Positions 16,392 through 25,357 of a DNA stretch of 64,000 nt are shown in pieces. The stretch comes from Lysobacter lycopersici. GTDB lineage: Bacteria > Pseudomonadota > Gammaproteobacteria > Xanthomonadales > Xanthomonadaceae. Position 1 is the stretch's first letter. The number at the start of each line of letters is the position of its first letter. The position numbers were made by a program, and so were the translations under genes. Location: assembly GCF_007556775.1 (NCBI RefSeq), contig NZ_CP041742.1:2432001-2496000 (forward strand). The letters run 5' to 3'. The notes beneath the pieces are model-generated. The model did no database searches. It saw only the letters and a program-made list of their open reading frames with translations, and was not told the origin of the DNA.

Positions 16392-16760
16392 ATGCGTTCA
16401 CCATTCGTGCTCGCCATCGCAATCCTCCTTTCCTCTTGCGCAAGCACGGGCGGCCCGGCCGCGATCCATGAAAAGTGCGGCGCTTCCCCGGGGCAATGGG
16501 CCTTGCTCGCGACGCCTCCCGAAGCGGAAGCCGGAATGCTGGCCGCGGCCGGGGTTTCGAACACGGGCAAAGGCGGAAAACTGCACTGGTTCGGATCCGA
16601 CGACGGGCAAGTGATGCTCTGCCGCGTATCCAGCGACAACCGCACCAGCAACAGCCTGCTCGGCAGGGATTGTTTTTCCACGCGCTGGTTATTCTCCGAA
16701 CGCGATGGCGCGTGGCAGCCGGAAGGCGAGGCGTCCACCGTCTTTTGCGGGAACGACTAG
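16392..16760 (+). CDS. Hypothetical lipoprotein
   Basis: The 122-residue precursor begins with a short signal peptide ending in the lipobox LSSC (cysteine near residue 16). It is therefore expected to be lipid-anchored in the envelope. Three further cysteines (EKCGAS, MLCRVS and GRDCFS) and a fourth near the end (TVFCGND) suggest disulphides. No family is recognised. It lies 47 nt beyond the degenerate attC site. It has no attC of its own, so I treat it as flanking chromosome rather than a cassette. Confidence 0.6.
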   Translation: MRSPFVLAIAILLSSCASTGGPAAIHEKCGASPGQWALLATPPEAEAGMLAAAGVSNTGKGGKLHWFGSDDGQVMLCRVSSDNRTSNSLLGRDCFSTRWLFSERDGAWQPEGEASTVFCGND

Positions 16761-16869
16761 CGCGCACCGCAATCCATCCCGGCCGGGTTTCCGGCGTGGC
16801 GGCCCCGTGCGCTTGGCGCTAGGCTAGCCCGTGTCGCGGATCGCGCACGGCCACATTCGGGGAACCCAC

Positions 16870-17253
16870 ATGCAACGCGTCACCGGCATCGGCGGCATCT
16901 TCTTCAAGGCGAAGGATCCGAAGGCACTCGGCGCCTGGTATCGCGAGCATCTCGGCCTCGACGTCACCGACTGGGGCGGCGCGATCTTCCCGTGGGGCGG
17001 CGAGGGCAGCGAAGCGGGCATGACGATCTGGAGCCCGTTCGCGCAGGACACCGACAAGATGAAGCCGGGGTCCGCGTCCTTCATGATCAACTTCCGCGTC
17101 GCCGATCTCGACGCGCTGCTCGCCGCATTGCGCGCCGAAGGCTGCGAGGTGATGGACGAAACCGATACCGCGTCCGGATTCGGCAAATTCGGTTGGGTGA
17201 TCGATCCGGAAGGCAACAAGGTCGAGCTGTGGGAACCGCCGGCGGGGCAGTGA
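16870..17253 (+). CDS. VOC superfamily (glyoxalase/bleomycin-resistance-like) protein
   Basis: The 127-residue protein begins VTGIGGIFFKAKDPKALGAW followed by a YREHLGL motif, and ends with WVIDPEGNKVELWEPP. This is the paired beta-alpha-beta-beta-beta pattern of VOC metalloenzymes. Substrate cannot be read from the sequence. The ATG at 16870 has a GGGGAA ribosome-binding site 6 nt upstream. A GTG at 16831 would extend the protein without family support. The stop codon overlaps the start of the next gene. Confidence 0.85.
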   Translation: MQRVTGIGGIFFKAKDPKALGAWYREHLGLDVTDWGGAIFPWGGEGSEAGMTIWSPFAQDTDKMKPGSASFMINFRVADLDALLAALRAEGCEVMDETDTASGFGKFGWVIDPEGNKVELWEPPAGQ

Positions 17254-17645
17254 GCGTGAACGCCCGTCGTCGTGTCTTGCTGGCCATCGGATTGCTTCCG
17301 CTCCTCGTCGCAGGCCTGCCCGCGCATGCGGCGGACGCGGATGGCGCGATGACCTTGTGCGGTTGGTTCGACAATCCGACGCCCGGCAATGCCTGGCTGA
17401 CCGACCGCGACGGCGAATGGACCATCGGCACGCAGGGCGGGGAACAGGCCGAAGGCGACTGGCCGGATTTCGCGGCGAACCGTTGGGTGGAAACGAACGG
17501 CCCGCACGGGCATGGCTGCGCCTGCATGCGCGTGGTCGCGGATCGCGGGGAACGCGAAATCCGGCGCATCCTCGCCGCCTGGTCGCGGCCGCTGTCCGCC
17601 TGCCGGCAGGACAAGCACCTGCGCGGCAAGGAGCCGGGCCACTGA
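17250..17645 (+). CDS. DUF4087-type secreted protein
   Basis: The 131-residue precursor has a signal peptide ending near AHAADA. The mature part carries the segments LCGWFDNPTPGNAWLTDRDG and WTIGTQGGEQAEGDWPDF, which I recognise as DUF4087-like. Three cysteines (LCGW, CACM) and one near the C-terminus may form disulphides. Function is unknown. The GTG start overlaps the VOC stop codon (GTGA), so the two genes are probably cotranscribed; a GTG at 17256 is an alternative start. Confidence 0.7.
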   Translation: MSVNARRRVLLAIGLLPLLVAGLPAHAADADGAMTLCGWFDNPTPGNAWLTDRDGEWTIGTQGGEQAEGDWPDFAANRWVETNGPHGHGCACMRVVADRGEREIRRILAAWSRPLSACRQDKHLRGKEPGH

Positions 17646-17705
17646 CGGCCCGCGCACGCGCTAAGCTCCGGGTGGCATTGCGCAGGCTGGCGAATGGGGG
17701 AATCG

Positions 17706-18071
17706 ATGCACGCACTCGACATTGCCGCGAACATCATCGTCGCCATCGTCGCGCTATTTCACGCATGGTTCCTGGTGCTGGAAATGTTCCTGTGGGACAA
17801 GCCCATCGGCATGCGCACGTTCCGGCTGACGCCCGAGCGCGCGCGCGACACGAAGGTGCTGGCCGCGAACCAGGGCCTGTACAACGGCTTCCTCGTCGCC
17901 GGCCTGCTGTGGGGCCTGTGGCTCAGCCCCGACGACCACGGCGTGCGCGCGTTCTTCCTCGGCTGCGTGGTCGTGGCCGGCGTGTTCGGCGCGATGACGG
18001 TCGGTCGCCGCATCCTGTACGTGCAGGCCTTGCCCGCGCTGGTCGGGCTTGCGTTGCTGCTGTTGCGCTGA
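17706..18071 (+). CDS. DUF1304 family integral membrane protein
   Basis: This 121-residue protein has four hydrophobic segments. It shows the DUF1304 features HAWFLVLEMFLWDKP near the N-terminus and ANQGLYNGFLVAGLLWGL in the middle. Function is unknown. The ATG at 17706 is preferred because a GGGGGA ribosome-binding site lies just upstream; an ATG at 17694 would add four residues. It converges with dps, whose stop codon is 7 nt away. Confidence 0.85.
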   Translation: MHALDIAANIIVAIVALFHAWFLVLEMFLWDKPIGMRTFRLTPERARDTKVLAANQGLYNGFLVAGLLWGLWLSPDDHGVRAFFLGCVVVAGVFGAMTVGRRILYVQALPALVGLALLLLR

Positions 18072-18077
18072 TCCGGA

Positions 18078-18590
18078 TTACTGCAGCAGCGAGCGCAGCA
18101 TCCACGCGTTCTTCTCGTGGATGTTGAGGCGTTGGGTCATCAGGTCCACGCTGGGATCGTCGCCGGCCTTGTCCGCGGTCGCGAGCACCTTGCGCGCGGT
18201 ACGGCACACCGCCTCGTTGCCTTCGACCAGTTGCGTCACCATCGCCTTCCATTCCGGCGCATCGACGCCGGCCTGTTCCCGGATCGAGGACAGCCTGGCG
18301 AATTCGGCGTAGGAACCGGGCGCGTTGAAGCCCAGCGCGCGGATGCGTTCGGCGATCTGGTCCAGCGCGGTCCACTGTTCGTTGTACTGGTCCATGAACA
18401 TCAGGTGCAGCGAATTGAACATCGGCCCGGTCACGTTCCAGTGGAAGTTGTGGGTCTTGAGGTAGAGCGTGTAGCTGTCGGCGAGGAAGCGCGACAGGCC
18501 CTCGGCCACCTTCGCGCGGTCGCCGGCCTTGATGCCGATGTCGACGGCGGGGGCGGATTTCGATGCGGAAGCGGGTTTCCTGCTGGCCAT
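18078..18590 (-). CDS. dps: DNA starvation/stationary phase protection protein Dps
   Basis: Dps forms a ferritin-like dodecamer that oxidises and stores iron and shields DNA. The 170-residue protein has a Lys/Ala-rich N-terminal tail. The ferroxidase residues sit in KTHNFHWNVTGPMF and MDQYNEQWTALDQIAERIRA. The Lys-rich tail may bind DNA directly, as in E. coli Dps. The gene is divergent from hrpA; the 84-bp gap must hold both promoters. Confidence 0.95.
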   Translation of the reverse strand: MASRKPASASKSAPAVDIGIKAGDRAKVAEGLSRFLADSYTLYLKTHNFHWNVTGPMFNSLHLMFMDQYNEQWTALDQIAERIRALGFNAPGSYAEFARLSSIREQAGVDAPEWKAMVTQLVEGNEAVCRTARKVLATADKAGDDPSVDLMTQRLNIHEKNAWMLRSLLQ

Positions 18591-18674
18591 GCGGGTCTCC
18601 TCGAGGTGGCTTTGCGGCGACAATAACCGCCCGCGGCCCGTCCGTGAAATGCAACATAGCGAACCCAGCGATTC

Positions 18675-21600
18675 ATGCGACCTATCGAAGCCGCCGCCGC
18701 CTCGCCGCAGCGGGCACGACGCGCCATCGACGGCGCGCTGTGCCGCGATCGCGGCCGCCTGCTCGGCCTGTGGGCCAAGTGGAACGCGAAACCGGGCGAT
18801 GCCGCGTTGCGCGAGGCGTTCGCCGCGAAATTGCAGGTTTCCATCGCCGAACGCGAACGCCGCGCCGCCGCGTTGCCGACCGCGAGCATCGAAGAAACGC
18901 TGCCCATTGCCGCGCATGCCGACGAACTGGTCGAGCTGATCCGCAAGCATCAGGTCGTGGTCGTCGCCGGCGAGACCGGCAGCGGCAAGACCACGCAATT
19001 GCCCAAGCTGTGCCTGCTCGCCGGTCGCGGCGCCGCGGGCATGGTCGGCTGCACGCAACCGCGGCGGATCGCCGCGCGGTCGGTGGCGCGGCGCGTGGCC
19101 GAGGAACTGCAGGTTCCGTTCGGTGGCGCGGTCGGCTACCAGGTGCGCTTCAACGATGCGGTATCCGAGCAAACCGCGATCAAGTTCATGACCGACGGCA
19201 TCCTGCTCGCGGAGATCCAGAACGACCGCTGGCTGTCGAAGTACGACACCATCATCGTCGACGAGGCGCACGAGCGCAGCCTCAACATCGATTTCCTGCT
19301 CGGCTACCTGCGGCAACTGCTGCCGAAGCGCCCGGACCTGAAGTTGATCGTGACCTCGGCGACCATCGACACCGAACGCTTCGCCGCGCATTTCGGCGAT
19401 GCGCCGGTGGTGAACGTGGAGGGGCGCGGCTATCCGGTCGAAGTGCGATATCGCCCACTCGAGGGAGAAGGCGAAGACGCTGGCGAACGCACGATCCTCG
19501 ATGGCATCGTCGCCGCCTGCGATGAAATCCAGCGGGACCGCGGCATCGGCGACACCCTGATCTTCCTGCCTGGCGAACGCGAGATCCGCGACGCGCACCA
19601 GGCGCTGGAACGGCGCAAGTACCGCCACATCGAAGTGCTGCCGCTGTACGCGCGGCTGTCCGCGCGCGACCAGGACCGCGTGTTCCATCCCGGCCCGCAG
19701 CGACGCATCGTGCTCGCGACCAATGTCGCCGAAACCTCGCTGACGGTGCCGCGCATCCACTACGTGGTCGATCCGGGCGTGGCGCGGGTCAAGCGCTACA
19801 GTCCGCGGCAGAAACTCGATCGCCTCCACATCGAGGAGGTGTCGCAGGCCAGCGCCAACCAGCGTGCCGGTCGTTGCGGGCGCATCGCGCCGGGCACCTG
19901 CATCCGCCTGTATTCGGAAGCCGATTTCCTCGCGCGCCCGGAATTTACCGACCCGGAAATCCGCCGCGCCGCGCTGGCCGGCGTGATCCTGCGCATGCTC
20001 TCGCTCGGGCTGGGCGAGATCGAGAAATTCCCGTTCCTCGAACCGCCGGATCCGCGCGCGGTCGCCGACGGCTGGCAGCAGTTGAACGAACTTGGTGCGG
20101 TCGACGCACAGCGCAAGCTCATCGCCATTGGCCGCACCATGGCGAAACTGCCGGTCGACGTGAAGCTGGCGCGCATGCTGGTCGCGGCGAACGCGCATGG
20201 CGTGCTGCGCGAGATGCTGGTGGTCGCCAGCTTCCTCGGCATCGCGGATCCGCGCGAGCGCCCGGCCGACGCGCGTGCCGCCGCCGATGCCGCGCATGCG
20301 CAGTTCGCCGACGCGAAGTCGGAGTTCGTCGGCATCCTCAAGTTGTGGAATGCGTATCGCGACGCGCACGAGGAGCTGACCCAGTCGCAGCTGCGCAAGT
20401 GGGCGGACAGGAACTTCCTCGGCTTCCTGCGCCTGCGCGAGTGGCGGGAACTGCATCGGCAGTTGAAGTTGCAGTGCGAGGAGTTGGGGTGGTCGGGTGA
20501 TGCTCTTGTGGTAGGGGCTTCAGCCCCGACCCGGGAAAAGCGAAGTGCGCCTGGCCCGAAGCGAGGCACGAATCGGGAATATGCGATCGGGGCTGAAGCC
20601 CCTCCCACAGGGGAGGGTAAGGACTACGTTTCGCTCCACCGCGCCCTCATCGCCGGCTTGCCGACCCAGATCGGTCATCGCGGAGACAAGGGCGTGTACG
20701 ACGGTCCGCGCGGGCGCAAGTTCCAGTTGTTCCCCGGTTCGAAACTCGCATCGAAGCCGCCGCCATGGGTGCTGTCGGCGACATTGCTCGATACCGAGAA
20801 AGTCTGGGCGATCACCAATGCCGGCATCGAACCGGACTGGGCCATCGCCGAATTGCCGCACCTGCTCGCGCGCCGGCACCACGATCCGCACTGGTCGCGG
20901 TCGCAGGGTCGCGTGCTCGGCAGCGAACAGATCTCGCTGTTCGGCCTCGTGCTCGCACCGAAGAAGCCGGTGCACTACGGCGCGCTGTTCCCGGAGGAAA
21001 GCCGCGGCATCTTCGTGCGCGAGGCGCTGTTGACCGGCGCGATCAATACCCGCAGCGTCTTCCTGCAACGCAACCTGCACGCGCTGGAGCTGGCGAAGGA
21101 AGAGGAGGCGAAGCTGCGCCGCATCGGCCTAGTCGTCGACGAGGATTGGCAGGCGCGCTGGTACCTCGACCGCCTGCCGGCACACGTGCACAACGCGCAG
21201 GCGCTGGATGCGTGGTACGGAAAGTTGTCGAAGGACGAAAAGGCCGCGCTGGAGTGGAGCCGCGACGATCTGCTCGTCGCCGACCAGAGCGATGCCGCGC
21301 GTTTCCCCGCGTTCATCGCGCTGGGCGATGTGCGCCTCGCGGTGCGCTACCGCTTCGAGCCCGGGGCGGTCGACGACGGCATGACCGTGGTCGTGCCGCT
21401 GCACCTGCTCAATGCACTCGACGCGGCGCGGCTGTCGTGGCTGGCACCGGGCTTCGTCGAGGACAAGGCGATCGCGTTGATCAAGTCCTTGCCGAAGGCC
21501 TTGCGCCGCAACTTCGTGCCGGCGCCGGATTTCGCGCGTGCGTTTGCCGAAGCGCATTCGAGTCCGGAGGCCGACAGCATCGAAGGCGCGCTCGGCCGAT

Positions 21601-22676
21601 TCCTGAAAAAGCTGTCCGGCGTCGAAGTCGGAACCGTCGATTTCGATCCGGCCGGTATCGAGCCGCACTTGCGGGCGAATTTGCGCCTGCAGGATGCGGA
21701 CGGAAAATCCGTCCTCGCCGAGTCCCGCGACCTCGACGAACTGCGCGGGCGTTTCGGCAAGCGCGCCGCCGAGGCGTTCGCGAAGCATGCGGCGCAGGGC
21801 ATGGCGAGGGCGGGGATCACGGTATTTCCCGATGCGCCGATTCCGCAGTCCGTACCCGGTGCGGGTGGCGTGCCGGCGTATCCGGCGCTGCAGGACGATG
21901 GCGATTCCGCGTCGCTGGTGGTCCACGCGCAGCGCGAGGTCGCCGAACGCCTGCATCCGCGCGGCGTGCGCCGGCTGCTTGCCATCGCACTGGCGGAGAA
22001 GATGAAGCAGGCGCGCAAGCAGTTGCCGGTGCAACCGAAGATTTCCCTGCTATATGCGGCGATCGAGTCGGCGAATCCACGCGTCGATGGCTTGAAGGAC
22101 GCCGACCGCCTGCGCTCGGACCTGGTCGACGGCGCGTTCGCCGCGCTCGCGGACGCGGGCCTGCTCGAAGTCCGCGACGTCGACGCCTTCGCGCAACGAC
22201 GAGACGCGATTTCGAAACACCTGTTCGCCGAAGCGATGCGCCGGTTGCAGCAGGCGGAAACCATCCTCGGCCTCGTCGCCGAAATACGCGCGAAGCTGGA
22301 AGCCAAGTTGGTCGGTTGGGCCAGCGGCAACCTCGACGACATGCGTTCGCAACTCGAGGCGCTGGCGCATCCGGGATTCCTGCGCGACGTGCCGGTCGAG
22401 GCGCTGGCCGAATACCCGCGCTGGCTCAAGGCGCTGTCCTTGCGCGCCGAACGCGCGCAACGCGATCCGGCCAGGGATCAGCAGCGCATGCTGGAGCTGG
22501 CGCCGTTCGTCGACGCGCTGGCAAACGCGGATCCCGCCGACGCCGAGACGCAGGCGCTGCGCTGGGAACTGGAGGAACTGCGCGTGCAGCTGTTCGCGCA
22601 GGAACTCGGCGCGAAGGGCGGGGTGTCGCCGAAGAAACTGGCGCAGCGCGTGCAGCGGCTGCGCCGTATCGCCTGA
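18675..22676 (+). CDS. hrpA: ATP-dependent RNA helicase HrpA
   Basis: HrpA is a DEAH-box RNA helicase that rescues stalled or collided ribosomes. The 1333-residue protein shows motif I GETGSGKTT (from residue 99), motif II DEAH (196-199), SATID, LIFLPGEREIRD and QRAGRCGRIAPG. The ratchet and OB domains follow, then the long C-terminal region typical of HrpA. Residues of about 612-645 contain an in-frame segment encoded by an inverted-repeat element (20507-20609) that breaks the usual run from LGW to LHRALIAGL. The gene ends one base before the stop codon of the convergent gene. Confidence 0.95.
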   Translation: MRPIEAAAASPQRARRAIDGALCRDRGRLLGLWAKWNAKPGDAALREAFAAKLQVSIAERERRAAALPTASIEETLPIAAHADELVELIRKHQVVVVAGETGSGKTTQLPKLCLLAGRGAAGMVGCTQPRRIAARSVARRVAEELQVPFGGAVGYQVRFNDAVSEQTAIKFMTDGILLAEIQNDRWLSKYDTIIVDEAHERSLNIDFLLGYLRQLLPKRPDLKLIVTSATIDTERFAAHFGDAPVVNVEGRGYPVEVRYRPLEGEGEDAGERTILDGIVAACDEIQRDRGIGDTLIFLPGEREIRDAHQALERRKYRHIEVLPLYARLSARDQDRVFHPGPQRRIVLATNVAETSLTVPRIHYVVDPGVARVKRYSPRQKLDRLHIEEVSQASANQRAGRCGRIAPGTCIRLYSEADFLARPEFTDPEIRRAALAGVILRMLSLGLGEIEKFPFLEPPDPRAVADGWQQLNELGAVDAQRKLIAIGRTMAKLPVDVKLARMLVAANAHGVLREMLVVASFLGIADPRERPADARAAADAAHAQFADAKSEFVGILKLWNAYRDAHEELTQSQLRKWADRNFLGFLRLREWRELHRQLKLQCEELGWSGDALVVGASAPTREKRSAPGPKRGTNREYAIGAEAPPTGEGKDYVSLHRALIAGLPTQIGHRGDKGVYDGPRGRKFQLFPGSKLASKPPPWVLSATLLDTEKVWAITNAGIEPDWAIAELPHLLARRHHDPHWSRSQGRVLGSEQISLFGLVLAPKKPVHYGALFPEESRGIFVREALLTGAINTRSVFLQRNLHALELAKEEEAKLRRIGLVVDEDWQARWYLDRLPAHVHNAQALDAWYGKLSKDEKAALEWSRDDLLVADQSDAARFPAFIALGDVRLAVRYRFEPGAVDDGMTVVVPLHLLNALDAARLSWLAPGFVEDKAIALIKSLPKALRRNFVPAPDFARAFAEAHSSPEADSIEGALGRFLKKLSGVEVGTVDFDPAGIEPHLRANLRLQDADGKSVLAESRDLDELRGRFGKRAAEAFAKHAAQGMARAGITVFPDAPIPQSVPGAGGVPAYPALQDDGDSASLVVHAQREVAERLHPRGVRRLLAIALAEKMKQARKQLPVQPKISLLYAAIESANPRVDGLKDADRLRSDLVDGAFAALADAGLLEVRDVDAFAQRRDAISKHLFAEAMRRLQQAETILGLVAEIRAKLEAKLVGWASGNLDDMRSQLEALAHPGFLRDVPVEALAEYPRWLKALSLRAERAQRDPARDQQRMLELAPFVDALANADPADAETQALRWELEELRVQLFAQELGAKGGVSPKKLAQRVQRLRRIA
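20507..20609 (+). repeat. Inverted-repeat element inserted in frame in hrpA
   Basis: Arms TGTGGTAGGGGCTTCAGCC(CC) and its complement GGGGCTGAAGCCCCTCCCACA face each other across a spacer of about 54 bases. The arms resemble the GTGGGAGCGGCTTCAGCCGC repeats found between genes at 11858 and 51769. The reading frame of hrpA stays open through the element. Confidence 0.8.
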
Positions 22677-23159
22677 TTACTTGACGCGCTTGACCTGGGC
22701 CTGGCTGTGGTACTTGCCCACGGACATGTACCAGGAATTGCCGACCATCGCGGGCTTGATCCGCACTTCCGGGTTGGTCAGGCGCACGCCGGACAGTTCG
22801 GCATCGTCGATCTGCACCCACTCCTGGCCGTTGTCGAGCGTGTAGTGCCGGCCCTTGGCGAAGCTGCGGAATTCGCCGACGAGGTGGCCGACGATGGGCT
22901 CGTCGCTGTTGAAATGGAAGAAGCCGCGATCCTCGTCCTCGATCTTCTTCTTGGTCTCCACCGCGGCCTTGGTGGTCTCGGTTTCCAGCGTATGGTTCAG
23001 CCAGGCGTTGAGGTTGGCCAGTTCCTGCGGGCTGAGCTTGTCGAGGCCGGCGGCCTTGAATTCCTCCGGCGTCATCTGCGTTTCGACCGCGGCCTGCGCG
23101 AAGGCGCCGCCGCAGGCGAACAGGAGTGCGAGGGCGAGGCTGGCGCGAAGAAGTTTCAT
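22677..23159 (-). CDS. Conserved hypothetical secreted protein
   Basis: The 160-residue precursor has a signal peptide ending near GAFAQA. The first mature part includes MTPEEFKAAGLDKLSPQEL, then a helical charged stretch (TKAAVETKKKIEDED). A beta-rich C-terminal half follows, with YTLDNGQEWVQIDDAELSGV and WYMSVGKYHSQAQVKRVK. This layout is common in Xanthomonadaceae hypothetical proteins, but no function is known to me. The start at 23159 places the signal peptide at the N-terminus; upstream in-frame starts would bury it. Confidence 0.75.
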   Translation of the reverse strand: MKLLRASLALALLFACGGAFAQAAVETQMTPEEFKAAGLDKLSPQELANLNAWLNHTLETETTKAAVETKKKIEDEDRGFFHFNSDEPIVGHLVGEFRSFAKGRHYTLDNGQEWVQIDDAELSGVRLTNPEVRIKPAMVGNSWYMSVGKYHSQAQVKRVK

Positions 23160-23224
23160 TCGGGGTGTCCTTCGGCAGGGTGCGCCGGTAGTGTAGCCAT
23201 TCCCGCCTCCCCCGAAATGCCGGC

Positions 23225-25306
23225 GTGAACGCTTCCGCCCCGAAATCCGCACCCGCCGTCGGGCCATTGCCGGCCCTGCTGGCCGAGGCCGCGCGCCTGC
23301 CGGAGCAGGACGCCGCGTTGCTCGACGATGCGCTGGCGTCGCTGCGCGCGTTGGGCAGCGACGAGGACGCGTTGCTCGCGACCGCGCTGCACGCGTTGGG
23401 CGACGCCGTGCCCGAAGCGCAACGCGCGGCGATCCTGCGCGCGCATCCGGGTGTCGCGGCGCTGCTGGAAGGGCAGGACGCCGCCGCGCAGGTCTGGGCG
23501 CTGCATGCGGAAGCCGGTTCCGCGCGCAACCAGGAAGGCCTGCGCCGGCTGCTGCTGGCGATGGTGCAGGACCTGCGCGTGGTGCCGATCCTGCTCGCGC
23601 TGCAGCTGGCGCGGATGCGGCGGATGGATGCGTTCGATCCCGCGCAGCGGCAGGCGATGGCGCGGCTCACCCGCGACCTGCACGCGCCGCTGGCCAACCG
23701 CCTCGGCATCTGGCAGTTGAAGTGGGAACTGGAAGACCTCGCGTTCCGCGCGCTGGAACCCGACACCTACCAGCGCATCGCGCGCCTGCTCGACGACAAC
23801 CGCGGCGGGCGCGAGCGCTACATCGCGCAGGTGCGCGCCGAACTCGCGGCATCGCTGGCCGCGCACGACATCGCCGCCGAGGTCGCCGGGCGGCCGAAGC
23901 ACATCTACAGCATCTGGCGGAAGATGCAGAAGAAGGGCGTTCCGATCGGCGAACTCTACGACCTGCGTGCGCTGCGGGTGCTGGTCGACGACGTGGCCGC
24001 CTGCTACGCCGCGCTCGGCGTGGTACATGCGCTGTGGACGCCGGTACCGGGCGAATTCGACGACTACATCGCCCGCCCGAAGCGCAACGACTACCGTTCG
24101 CTGCATACCGCGGTGCTCGGGCCCGCGGGAAAAACCGTCGAAGTGCAGATCCGCACCCGCGAGATGCACCGCCAGGCCGAACTCGGCGTGGCCGCGCACT
24201 GGCGCTACAAGGAAGGCCGCGCCGGCAACGACGCCGCGTTTTCGCGGCGGATCGAATGGATGCGCCAGTTGCTCGAAGCCGGCGCCGACGGCGTGCAGGG
24301 CGGCTTCGAAAGCGAACTCGCCGAAGACCGCGTGTACGCGCTCACGCCCAAGGGCGAAGTCGTCGACCTGCCCGCGGGCGCGACCCCGCTCGATTTCGCC
24401 TACCACGTGCACACCGAGGTCGGGCATCGCTGCAACGGCGCCAAGGTCAACGGCCGCATCGTGCCGCTGCAGACGCAACTGCGCAGCGGCGACCGCGTCG
24501 AGATCCTGACCGCGAAGCTCGCCGCGCCGCGCCGCGACTGGCTGGTCGTCGCGAACGGCTTCCTCGCCAGCCCGCGTTCGCGCGAGAAGGTGCGCGGCTG
24601 GTTCCACAAGCTCGACCGCGCGCGCAACGTGCAGGACGGGCGCGAACTGCTGGAAAAGGAATTGCGCCGGCTCGGCCTGCTGCAGCACGACCTCGCGCCG
24701 GTGCTGTCGCGCTTCAACGTCGCCGCGGTCGACGAGTTGCAGGTGCTGGTCGCGCTTGGCGATGTCGGGCCCTCGCAGGTCTCGCGCGCGTTGCTCGACC
24801 TCGAACGCGCGCCGGAACCGGAAACGCCCGCGCTGCGACAGCCGCGGCGCGTGGCCAAGGCGAAGCCGGCATCGCTCACCGTGGTCGGCGTCGACAATCT
24901 CATGGTGCAGGTCGCGCGCTGCTGCCAGCCGCTGCCGGGCGAAGCGATTTCCGGCTACCTGACCCGCGGCCGCGGCGTCAGCGTGCATCGCGCCGATTGC
25001 CCGGCCTTGCTGCGGCTCGCGGCGAAACAGCCGCAACGCCTGCTGCCGGTGGAGTGGGGCAGCGCCGCCGGCGCGCAGGAAGTCGCAGTCACCGTCGAGG
25101 GCGTGGATCGCAAGGCCCTGCTCAAGGACCTCACCGACACCATCGCCCAGGCCGACGCCCACGTCGGCGACCTGCATGCGGAAACCCTGCGTGGCGGCCG
25201 CGTGCGCATCCGCATCCGCCTGCGCGTGCCGGGCTTCGAGGAACTCTCGCGCCTGCTCGGAAAACTCGAGCGCCTGCCTGGGGTGGAACGCGCGCGCCGC
25301 GGCTGA
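23225..25306 (+). CDS. relA: (p)ppGpp synthetase RelA
   Basis: RelA makes (p)ppGpp on ribosomes carrying uncharged tRNA. The 693-residue protein has an N-terminal hydrolase-like region without an intact HD motif. The synthetase domain has GRPKHIYSIWRKM and the EFDDYIARPKRNDYRSLH segment; EFDD fits the EXDD signature of monofunctional RelA rather than SpoT. A TGS domain (YALTPKGEVVDLPAGATPLD), the cysteine-pair zinc-finger region (ARCCQPLPGEAISGY) and a C-terminal ACT domain follow. The start is a GTG at 23225. Confidence 0.94.
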   Translation: MNASAPKSAPAVGPLPALLAEAARLPEQDAALLDDALASLRALGSDEDALLATALHALGDAVPEAQRAAILRAHPGVAALLEGQDAAAQVWALHAEAGSARNQEGLRRLLLAMVQDLRVVPILLALQLARMRRMDAFDPAQRQAMARLTRDLHAPLANRLGIWQLKWELEDLAFRALEPDTYQRIARLLDDNRGGRERYIAQVRAELAASLAAHDIAAEVAGRPKHIYSIWRKMQKKGVPIGELYDLRALRVLVDDVAACYAALGVVHALWTPVPGEFDDYIARPKRNDYRSLHTAVLGPAGKTVEVQIRTREMHRQAELGVAAHWRYKEGRAGNDAAFSRRIEWMRQLLEAGADGVQGGFESELAEDRVYALTPKGEVVDLPAGATPLDFAYHVHTEVGHRCNGAKVNGRIVPLQTQLRSGDRVEILTAKLAAPRRDWLVVANGFLASPRSREKVRGWFHKLDRARNVQDGRELLEKELRRLGLLQHDLAPVLSRFNVAAVDELQVLVALGDVGPSQVSRALLDLERAPEPETPALRQPRRVAKAKPASLTVVGVDNLMVQVARCCQPLPGEAISGYLTRGRGVSVHRADCPALLRLAAKQPQRLLPVEWGSAAGAQEVAVTVEGVDRKALLKDLTDTIAQADAHVGDLHAETLRGGRVRIRIRLRVPGFEELSRLLGKLERLPGVERARRG

Positions 25307-25345
25307 TTCGGTGCGAAACCTCACGCCGGCCACGCACGGGATGCG

Positions 25346-25357
25346 TATTCTTCGCCC
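25346..25357 (+). promoter_or_regulatory. Putative -10 element for a leaderless transcript
   Basis: TATTCT at 25346-25351 ends 6 nt before the ATG at 25358, and no ribosome-binding site lies between. The spacing equals that seen before ruvB, queE and bioA. No clear -35 was found. Confidence 0.4.

Noticed and set aside
11672..16800. Prophage or integrative element anchored at tRNA-Lys
   Set aside because: No phage genes, no complete integrase and no repeat of the tRNA 3' end were found downstream. The accessory genes are explained by the integron relic.
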